DNA of 30,378 nt from assembly GCA_021154985.1 (NCBI GenBank), contig JAJNQE010000170.1:1-30378 (forward strand). Direction: 5' to 3'. This document shows, piece by piece, positions 24,368 through 30,378 of the stretch; the stretch's first letter is position 1; the number at the start of each line of letters is the position of its first letter. A model generated the notes under the pieces. It worked only from the letters and a program-made list of their open reading frames with translations, made no database searches and had not been told where the DNA came from. Position numbers and translations under genes: made by a program. The stretch is from Hydrogenophaga sp. (GTDB lineage Bacteria; Pseudomonadota; Gammaproteobacteria; Burkholderiales; Burkholderiaceae_C).

Positions 24368-24458
24368 GGCGGGCGCGACGGTGTGGAAGGTGGGCGAACG
24401 GGTGGGCCGGTCGAAAGAAGCGCGCAAGTGTATGCGAGCCCTCCGAGGCCTGCACACC

Positions 24459-25643
24459 CTACTGTTTTTTCATGACAACCAGTCCCTTGAGGTACTCGCC
24501 CTCGGGGAAATTCACCGTCATGGGATGGTCGCAGGCGCCACCCAGGCGCTGCAGGATGGCGCCGTCGACGCCGGCATCCAGCCCGGCGGAGGCCACGATC
24601 TTGTGGAACAGCTCCACCCCGATGCCGCCCGAGCACGAGAAGGTGAACAGCACACCGCCCGGCGCGAGCAGCTTGAAGGCCAGGCGGTTGATGTCCTTGT
24701 AGGCGCGGGCGGCGCGCTCGGCGTGGGCCACGGTGGGCGCGAGCTTGGGCGGGTCGAGCACGATGGCGTCGAACTGGCGGCCCTCGGCCACGAACTGGCG
24801 CAGCGAGGCGTTCACATCGGCGTCCATGAAGCTGGCGCGCGAAGCGTCGATGCCGTTGAGCGCCACGTTGGCGGCGGCCTGCTGCAAGGCGGGGGCAGAC
24901 GAATCGATGGAGGTGACGTGTTGTGCCCCGCCCGCCAACGCGGCCACGGTGAAACCACCGGAGTAGCTGTAGCAGTTGAGCAGGTGCTCGAACTTCAGCC
25001 GGCTCGCGTACTGGCTGCAGGCCAGGCGGCTGTCGCGCTGGTCCAGGTAGAAGCCGGTCTTGTGGCCCTGGGCAATGTCCAGGCCAAGTTGCCAGCTGTG
25101 CTCGCGCAGCACCAGCGCAGTGGGGCCGCTGCCGCGCAACCAGCCGGTGACCTCCGCAAGGCCTTCGAGCTTGCGGCTGCTGGTATCAGACCGCTCGTAC
25201 AGGCGCGGGCAGCCGGTGAGCTCGATCAGCGCGTCGGCGATGACGGCCTTGTGCCGCTCCACGCCACAGGCGGTGAACTGCGCCACCAGCGTGTCGCCAT
25301 AGCGGTCGACGATGAGGCCGGGCACGCCGTCGGACTCGCCGTGCACCAGCCGCACGCCGTCGCTTTCGATGCCCAGGCGGCCACGCAGCGCGATGGCGCG
25401 CGCCAGCGTGGCACGCAAGAAGTCGGCATCGATGCGCTGGGCCTCGTCAAAGCTCCAGGCGCGCACGCGGATGTTGGACGCGGGCGAGAACGCACCCCAG
25501 GCCAGAAACTGCCCCTCGGCACTTTCCACCCGCACGGTTTCACCTGCATCGCCGCCGCCTTTGGCGATGGCGCCGTCGAACACCCAGGGGTGGCGGCGCA
25601 GGAGGGATCGGTCTTTGCCGGGCTTGAGGCGGATGGTTTTCAT
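24459..25643 (-). CDS. rlmI: Class I rRNA methyltransferase, RlmI family (23S rRNA m5C1962)
   Basis: RlmI of E. coli methylates C1962 of 23S rRNA. This 394-residue product has an N-terminal PUA domain at about 1-80 (RLKPGKDRSLLRRHPWVFDGAI) and a central domain with GFYLDQR at 197-203. The SAM-binding motif NCYSYSGGFT is at 223-232, DPPK at 297-300, and the catalytic-type cysteine segment FSCSG at 335-339. Length matches E. coli RlmI (396). The start at 25643 gives the typical MKTIRLKPG. Eight upstream codons are open but not conserved. The stop is TAG. The precise target base is inferred from the family. Confidence 0.9.
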   Translation of the reverse strand: MKTIRLKPGKDRSLLRRHPWVFDGAIAKGGGDAGETVRVESAEGQFLAWGAFSPASNIRVRAWSFDEAQRIDADFLRATLARAIALRGRLGIESDGVRLVHGESDGVPGLIVDRYGDTLVAQFTACGVERHKAVIADALIELTGCPRLYERSDTSSRKLEGLAEVTGWLRGSGPTALVLREHSWQLGLDIAQGHKTGFYLDQRDSRLACSQYASRLKFEHLLNCYSYSGGFTVAALAGGAQHVTSIDSSAPALQQAAANVALNGIDASRASFMDADVNASLRQFVAEGRQFDAIVLDPPKLAPTVAHAERAARAYKDINRLAFKLLAPGGVLFTFSCSGGIGVELFHKIVASAGLDAGVDGAILQRLGGACDHPMTVNFPEGEYLKGLVVMKKQ

Positions 25644-25673
25644 GCGGGTATTGTCGGCCCCGCCCACCCACGC

Positions 25674-26648
25674 TCAGGCTTTGGGTGGTTTGCCCTTGGC
25701 GTGCGCGCGGGGGTGCGCGGCGTCGTACACCTTGGCCAGGTGCTGGAAGTCCAGCCGGGTGTAGACCTGCGTGGTGCTGATGCTGGCGTGGCCCAGCAGC
25801 TCCTGCACCGCGCGCAGATCGCCACTGGACTGCAGCACGTGGCTGGCGAACGAGTGGCGCAGCATGTGCGGATGCACCGGCGTGGCCAACCCCGCCAGGC
25901 GCGAGCGGCGCTTGAGGCGCACGCGGATGTGTTGTGGCGTGAGGCGCTGGCCGCGCGAGCCGATGAACAGGGCCGCGTCCTCACCCGCCCATGGGGTGCG
26001 CAGTTCAAGCCAGCGAGCCAGCGCCGCCAGCGCGGCCTGGCCCACCGGCACGCTGCGCCGCTTGGAGCCTTTGCCCAGCACATGCGCTTCACCGTCCTGC
26101 ACATCGATCCAGCCGCGCGCGGTGCCGCTGGCCGCCACGTCCAGACCCACCAGCTCGCCGATGCGCAGGCCGCAACCGTAGAGCAGCTCGGTGATGCAAG
26201 CGTCGCGTGCTTCCAGCGCCGGGTGGTCGGCCTCTTCCACGTGCGAGGCGAGCTGCACCGATTCGTCCACCCCCAGCGCCTTGGGCAGCGGCTTGCCGGC
26301 CTTGGGCGCACGCACGTCCTGCACCGGGTTGTGGCCAACGAGCCCCTGGCGCCCCAACCACACGTAAAACCCGCGCCAGCCCGAAAGGATGAGCGCGATG
26401 CCACGCGCGCTGCGTCCGGCGCTGTGCATCTGCGCGATCCAGCGGCGAATGTGCGCGTTTTGAACGTCCTTGAGACCAACCCGGCCTTCGGCCGCGTGGG
26501 CCGCGAGGCGCTGCAGGTCCAGCGTGTAGAGCGCCACGGTGCGCTCGGCCAGGCGCTTTTCGACCTTCACGTGGTTCAGGTAGGCCTGCACCAACGCAGC
26601 GTCGTCACCGGCCGGGGTTGCGGAATCGGCGCGCACCGGCAGGTTCAT
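25674..26648 (-). CDS. xerC: Tyrosine recombinase XerC
   Basis: XerC, with XerD, resolves chromosome dimers at dif during division. The 324-residue product has the N-terminal SAM-like DNA-binding domain (about 15-110). The catalytic domain carries all expected residues: Arg162 in CGLRIGEL, Lys in GKGSKR at 192-197, His261 and Arg264 in HMLRHSFASH, His287 in LLGHASI, and the nucleophile Tyr296 in QVYTRLD. It follows the DUF484 gene by six bases, as in many proteobacteria, where dapF, DUF484 and xerC form one unit. XerC rather than XerD is chosen mainly from this neighbourhood. A phage integrase is unlikely. Confidence 0.95.
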   Translation of the reverse strand: MNLPVRADSATPAGDDAALVQAYLNHVKVEKRLAERTVALYTLDLQRLAAHAAEGRVGLKDVQNAHIRRWIAQMHSAGRSARGIALILSGWRGFYVWLGRQGLVGHNPVQDVRAPKAGKPLPKALGVDESVQLASHVEEADHPALEARDACITELLYGCGLRIGELVGLDVAASGTARGWIDVQDGEAHVLGKGSKRRSVPVGQAALAALARWLELRTPWAGEDAALFIGSRGQRLTPQHIRVRLKRRSRLAGLATPVHPHMLRHSFASHVLQSSGDLRAVQELLGHASISTTQVYTRLDFQHLAKVYDAAHPRAHAKGKPPKA

Positions 26649-26654
26649 GGGGCC

Positions 26655-27335
26655 TTATTCAGGGCGAAGGCGGGACAAGGCTGCACTGGTGATCTCGCCG
26701 ATGCGCTCCAGGAAGTCGGTGCCCATGTCGCTGGCAAAGCGTTGCGGGTCGGCCGACGCCAGCACCAGCAGGCCGAACGCCTGCGGTGCGATGCCGGCGC
26801 GCAGCGGAATGAGCGCTAGCGACGCCGCGCTCGATGGGTCGTCCAGCCAGCCTGCGGCCTCCAGCCCCGGGTTGGCGCCGCAGTACGGCCGGGTGAGCGA
26901 GGAAGCAAAGGCCTGCACATCGTCACTGGCACCTTGCGCAAACGGCTCGCCGGCGAACTCGGGCGCCACGCCCCAGACCTTGATGGCCACCTGCGGCACC
27001 ATGAACTGGTTGGCCAGTTCGCGCACCGCCACCACCGGCAGCTCGGTGGGCTCGCGCGTGAGCAGCAGAGCACGGGTCCAGAGCTGCAGCTTGTCGGCGA
27101 TGGTGGTGTTCTCATGCCCGTTGCGAATCATCTCGGCCGCCTTGAGCTCCAGCCCCTTGATCTTTTCGCGCAGCATCTCGGCCTGGCGCTCCTGCAGGCT
27201 CACCGCCCGGTGACCGTGCGGGCTGGTGAGCTGCACGGCAGCCAGCAGGCTGGCGTGGCGCTCGAAGAAATCGGGCGTGTTGGCCAGGTAGTTGGCAATG
27301 TCGTCTTCGGTGATGGGCGGGATGTTGTTGTTCAT
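26655..27335 (-). CDS. DUF484 family protein (GAF-like)
   Basis: The 226-residue product matches the DUF484 family. Its N-terminus is ITEDDIANYLANTPDFFERHASLLAAVQLTSPH, where the stretch NTPDFFERH is characteristic. A coiled-coil helix follows (about 45-75, LQERQAEMLREKIKGLELKA), then a GAF-like domain to the end. Its function is not established, though it is regularly found between dapF and xerC, exactly as here. It has no signal peptide and should be cytoplasmic. The ATG at 27335 is 24 bases after the dapF stop. Confidence 0.9.
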   Translation of the reverse strand: MNNNIPPITEDDIANYLANTPDFFERHASLLAAVQLTSPHGHRAVSLQERQAEMLREKIKGLELKAAEMIRNGHENTTIADKLQLWTRALLLTREPTELPVVAVRELANQFMVPQVAIKVWGVAPEFAGEPFAQGASDDVQAFASSLTRPYCGANPGLEAAGWLDDPSSAASLALIPLRAGIAPQAFGLLVLASADPQRFASDMGTDFLERIGEITSAALSRLRPE

Positions 27336-27359
27336 GGGTCGGTGGGGTCGGGGCTGGGG

Positions 27360-28235
27360 TCAGCCGATATCGGGAAGGGTGATCTCGCCGTCGAACACGG
27401 TGGTGGCCGGGCCGGTCATGAACACGGGGCTGTCGTGGCGGCGGTTGTCCTGCCATTCGATGGTGAGCACGCCGCCGTGGGTGTGCACGTCCACGCGCGC
27501 ATCGAGCAAGCCCAGGCGAATGCCGGCGACCACGGCGGCGCAGGCGCCGGTGCCGCAGGCCAGGGTTTCGCCCGATCCGCGCTCGAACACGCGCAGCTTC
27601 ACCTCCGTGCGGCTCACCACTTGCATGAATCCCGCGTTGACGCGCTGGGGAAACCGCTCGTGGCGCTCGATCATCGGCCCCCAGGCCAGCACCGGCGCTG
27701 TCTTCACGTCATCCACCAGCAGCACCGCGTGCGGGTTGCCCATGGACAGCACCGCCACCGGCACGTCACCCGCATAGGGCAAGGCCAATGGCCAACGCTC
27801 GAAGTTGCCCATGGGTTCGGGCTGCAGGCCCTGGGCCTTGAACGGAACACGGTCCAGCGAAAACACGGGCGGCCCCATGTCCACCGTCACGCGCCCGTCG
27901 GCGTGGGCGTGCAACTCGAGCTCGCCGTTGGCCACCTTCACGCGCAGAGGGTTGCGCTGGCTCAGGCCTTTGTCGTGCACGAAGCGCACAAAACAGCGCG
28001 CGCCGTTGCCGCAATGCTCCACCTCGCCACCGTCGGCGTTGTGGATCACGTACTCGAAGTCCAACCCGGGCTCCAGGGTGGCGCGCACGCTCAGGATCTG
28101 GTCGGCGCCCACACCGAAGTGCCGGTCGGCCAGAAAACGGTACTGGGCCGCAGACAGGCCGAGCCGGCCACGCGTCTCGTCCAGCACGACGAAGTCGTTG
28201 CCCGCGCCCTGCATCTTGGTGAATCGGATGTGCAT
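27360..28235 (-). CDS. dapF: Diaminopimelate epimerase DapF
   Basis: DapF converts LL- to meso-diaminopimelate, the lysine precursor and the residue that MurE adds to the cell wall peptide. The 291-residue product has FTKMQGAGNDFVV at the start, the first catalytic cysteine in CGNGARC (Cys75), and the second in ETLACGTGACA (Cys227). This is the two-base mechanism signature of the family. The ATG at 28235 gives the family start MHIRFTKM. The frame is open further upstream without homology. It is the first gene of the minus-strand dapF-DUF484-xerC group and is divergent from the Nudix-MBL gene, 67 bases away. Confidence 0.97.
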   Translation of the reverse strand: MHIRFTKMQGAGNDFVVLDETRGRLGLSAAQYRFLADRHFGVGADQILSVRATLEPGLDFEYVIHNADGGEVEHCGNGARCFVRFVHDKGLSQRNPLRVKVANGELELHAHADGRVTVDMGPPVFSLDRVPFKAQGLQPEPMGNFERWPLALPYAGDVPVAVLSMGNPHAVLLVDDVKTAPVLAWGPMIERHERFPQRVNAGFMQVVSRTEVKLRVFERGSGETLACGTGACAAVVAGIRLGLLDARVDVHTHGGVLTIEWQDNRRHDSPVFMTGPATTVFDGEITLPDIG

Positions 28236-28302
28236 GGCGCAATTATCGGCGCTGCCCCGCCAGCGACGCGAGCATCGCGCCGGCTTCCCGCAAAATGCCG
28301 CC
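28236..28302. promoter_or_regulatory. Divergent dapF / Nudix-MBL intergenic region
   Basis: These 67 bases must hold the 5' signals for the minus-strand dapF group and for the plus-strand gene at 28303. No clear -35/-10 pair or strong ribosome site is visible in either direction. Confidence 0.35.
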
Positions 28303-30024
28303 ATGGTCCGACCCACCCAACTCCTGCATCCCCAGCGCGCGCCCGCCGCGCTGCGGCCCGCCGCCACCGTGCTGCTGCTGCGAGACAGCACCGACCCGGC
28401 GCGCCCCGGCATCGAGGTCCTGATGACACGCCGCTCCATGACGGCGAGCTTCGCGCCCGGCGCCTACGTGTTCCCCGGCGGCGGCATCGACGCGGCCGAT
28501 GCGCATGCCCATGGCACCAGCACACGCCGCGCCACGCAGAGCGACCTGCACCTCACGCAAGCCATCGCCGCCATCCGCGAAAGCTTCGAAGAACTGGGTG
28601 TCTTGCTGGCCCACCGCGCCGACGGCACACCGGTGGACGACAGCGACATCGCCACGCTCGACCGCAAAGCCCCGTTTGCCGCACAGTGCCAAGCCAAGGG
28701 CCTCACGCTGGACGGTGCCGGCGTGTTCGTGCTCGCGCACTGGATCACCGACCGCGACCTGCCGCGCCGCTTCGATGTGCCCTTTCTCGTGGCGCGCATG
28801 CCCGCCGCACAGCAGCCGGTGGCCGACGAGGCCGAGCAGTTCGAGCCGGTCTGGGTGCGCCCGGCCGATGCGCTCGCGCGCCACGAAGCTGGTGGCTTCT
28901 TCATCATCTTTCCGACCATCCGCACGCTGGAACGTTTGCAGACCTACGCCACGGTGCAGGCCGTGCTGGACGCATGCGCCCGCAACGACGAACCGCTGTG
29001 GACCAGTTGCCCGCGCGCCGGCACCCTGCACGGCGCCGAGTCGCGCCACATGGAACATGAGCCGCCTTTCGGCGAACTCGCCCTGGTCTGCCCCGACGGC
29101 CAGATCGCGCACAGCCTGGACTGGCAGCACGAGCAGCCGGTGCGCTTGCTGAAAAACGTGCAGCGCCTGACCGCGTCCAACCCTGGCTTCATGACGGGGC
29201 CGGGCACCAACAGCTACGTGGTGGGCGACCCGGCCAGCGGCCACATCGTGATCGATCCGGGCCCGGATGAACCTGCGCACATCGAGCGCCTGTGGCGCGC
29301 CGCCGGCGGCCGCATCCAGGCCATCGTCTGCACGCACTCACACCCCGATCATTCCCCCGGCGCCCCCCGGCTTCAGGCCCTGTGCGTGGCAGCCGGCCTG
29401 GAAAAGCCACCCATCCTGGGCCTGGCGAGCGCCCCCACCTCGCGCGAGAACAGCCGCTTCACCCCCGAACGCGAACTGGCCGACGGCGAACAGCTGGTGC
29501 TGATCGGGCAGTCGGGCGACACCACCTTCTCGCACACGCTGGAGGTGATTCACACGCCTGGCCACGCGGCCAACCACCTGTGCCTGTTGCTGGTGGAAGA
29601 CGGTCTTCTGTTCACCGGCGATCACATCCTGAACGGCAGCACCACGGTGATCGACCCGCCCGACGGCAGCATGGGCGCCTACCTGGATTCGCTCGACAAA
29701 CTCGCCGATCGGTGCCGGCAGCACCGGGTGGAGTTCATCCTGCCCGCGCACGGCTATGTGCTGGGTGATCTGCGGGGCGGCGCCGACAACCCGAGCGCCC
29801 CTGCCGAGGGCGGTGCGCTGGCGGCCATTGCGCAGCTCAAGGCGCACCGCCTGCAACGCGAAGCCAAGGTCGCGCGCGCGATGCAAGCCTTGCCCGAGGG
29901 CTCGGCAGACGACTGGGTGAAGCTGGCCTACAACGATGTGCCGGAACGGCTGTGGCCGGTGGCCAAGCGCTCGCTGCTGGCCCATGTGGAGCGGTTGCAG
30001 AGCCTGGGTGGATTCAACCTGTGA
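28303..30024 (+). CDS. Nudix hydrolase - metallo-beta-lactamase fold fusion protein
   Basis: The 573-residue product joins two hydrolase domains. Residues about 1-235 are a Nudix domain with FPGGGIDAAD at 57-66 and RESFEELGV at 92-100. The Nudix box is split by a long insertion, as in NUDT19-like CoA diphosphatases. Residues about 285-500 are a metallo-beta-lactamase domain with the zinc ligand motif THSHPDH at 344-350, HTPGHAANH, TGDHIL and LPAHG. The C-terminus (about 510-573) resembles the winged helix of LACTB2-type proteins. The natural substrate is unknown; a nucleotide-linked ester or thioester is a reasonable guess. The ATG at 28303 is the first good start after the divergent dapF. 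The gene converges on rnpB. It is the only plus-strand gene I support in the window. Confidence 0.9.
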   Translation: MVRPTQLLHPQRAPAALRPAATVLLLRDSTDPARPGIEVLMTRRSMTASFAPGAYVFPGGGIDAADAHAHGTSTRRATQSDLHLTQAIAAIRESFEELGVLLAHRADGTPVDDSDIATLDRKAPFAAQCQAKGLTLDGAGVFVLAHWITDRDLPRRFDVPFLVARMPAAQQPVADEAEQFEPVWVRPADALARHEAGGFFIIFPTIRTLERLQTYATVQAVLDACARNDEPLWTSCPRAGTLHGAESRHMEHEPPFGELALVCPDGQIAHSLDWQHEQPVRLLKNVQRLTASNPGFMTGPGTNSYVVGDPASGHIVIDPGPDEPAHIERLWRAAGGRIQAIVCTHSHPDHSPGAPRLQALCVAAGLEKPPILGLASAPTSRENSRFTPERELADGEQLVLIGQSGDTTFSHTLEVIHTPGHAANHLCLLLVEDGLLFTGDHILNGSTTVIDPPDGSMGAYLDSLDKLADRCRQHRVEFILPAHGYVLGDLRGGADNPSAPAEGGALAAIAQLKAHRLQREAKVARAMQALPEGSADDWVKLAYNDVPERLWPVAKRSLLAHVERLQSLGGFNL

Positions 30025-30060
30025 GATGAGCGCATTGACCGCCATCAACAGGTTTCGAAT

Positions 30061-30378
30061 AAGTGTGAAGCGCGCCGTTACGCCGGATTCTGTGCGTCCG
30101 GACCCTCTTGCGAAGGCCCGAACGTGACCGCCATTCATCTGGGCCGGGGGTTGCCCACCCGGCTCGGTGCTACCTACCCGCCAGCTCTCCTCGCGGAACC
30201 ACAAGGATCCTCAACACGGCGAACCGTGTCGCCTCAGGCTGGCCTATTTGGTATTGCTGCGCGTAGAGATTGCCCGTTTCACCCGAACTGAATCGGCTCG
30301 TCTCTGTTGCTCTGATCCTCACCTTAGGGCCCACAGAGCGAACTCTCTGGGCTTGTCGGTGGAGAGGTGTTACCTCCT
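30061..30378 (-). ncRNA. rnpB: RNase P RNA (M1 RNA), 3' part, cut by the window edge
   Basis: RnpB is the catalytic RNA of RNase P, which matures the 5' ends of tRNAs. Read on the minus strand, the hallmark segments appear in the right order: GCAACAGAGAC at 30310-30300, ACCAAATAGGCC at 30252-30241, AGATGAATGGC at 30140-30130 and ACAGAATCCGGC at 30093-30082. They are followed by a 3' end near CGCTTCACACTT, about 30061. The 5' part with the GAGGAAAGTCCGGGC-type core lies right of the window. The 3' end is approximate. The 36 bases to the convergent gene hold no T-rich terminator that I can see. Confidence 0.93.

Noticed and set aside
24368..24458. Zur-type operator before the CobW gene
   Set aside because: No A/T-rich dyad of the GTTATA-type is visible in these bases.
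25674..26648. Phage or island integrase
   Set aside because: Although a tyrosine recombinase, its dapF-DUF484 neighbourhood and full XerC-like sequence point to the housekeeping dimer-resolution enzyme. No att repeats or tRNA gene lie nearby.
23943..26819. Plus-strand open frame of 958 codons opposite cobW, rlmI and xerC
   Set aside because: Very long but runs antisense through several well-supported genes. Its length comes from the codon bias of those genes.

Overview
The window is a chromosomal segment of a GC-rich betaproteobacterium, most likely a member of the Comamonadaceae (Hydrogenophaga/Acidovorax-like). The gene order, the protein sequences (FtsZ tail DDFEIPAFLRKQAD, meso-diaminopimelate-type MurE, DksA with a degenerate zinc finger) and the RNase P RNA all point there. 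No phage, transposon, CRISPR array or other clearly foreign block is visible.

Layout, left to right. From 132 to 17657, all on the minus strand, lies a complete division and cell wall (dcw) cluster. In transcription order it reads mraZ-rsmH-ftsL-ftsI-murE-murF-mraY-murD-ftsW-murG-murC-ddl-ftsQ-ftsA-ftsZ. Most junctions overlap by 1-11 bases (ATGA, GTGA or TGATG), so the genes are probably translationally coupled. Upstream of mraZ are four AAGTG boxes at exact 10-base spacing, the expected MraZ operator. From 17974 to 23022, also minus, come hslU and hslV (ATP-dependent protease), a 610-residue protein with one clear and one probable STAS domain, and a DksA-type RNA polymerase-binding protein with a very long lysine/alanine/proline-rich N-terminal tail. 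From 23297 to 28235, still minus, are a CobW-family metal GTPase with a histidine-rich stretch, an RlmI-like 23S rRNA methyltransferase, the XerC recombinase, a DUF484 protein and DapF. At 28303-30024 a plus-strand gene encodes a Nudix + metallo-beta-lactamase fusion. It converges on the 3' part of rnpB (RNase P RNA, minus strand), which runs off the right edge.

How the genes work together. DapF makes meso-diaminopimelate. MurC, MurD, MurE, MurF and Ddl build the UDP-MurNAc-pentapeptide, MraY and MurG put it on the lipid carrier, and FtsW and FtsI polymerise and cross-link it at the septum. FtsZ, FtsA, FtsQ and FtsL form the divisome, and XerC resolves chromosome dimers at division.

The most striking observation is an in-frame amber codon at codon 307 of ftsA (1806-1808), a normally essential gene. 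It is best explained as a single CAG-to-TAG change, since the frame resumes perfectly and restores a normal 409-codon gene. Other points of interest are the MraZ operator, the H1-like tail on DksA next to a CobW GTPase, the STAS protein, a 76-residue acidic/proline insertion in MurD, REP-like hairpins inside and downstream of the dcw cluster, and the Nudix-MBL fusion. Most of the window is otherwise an ordinary conserved housekeeping region.
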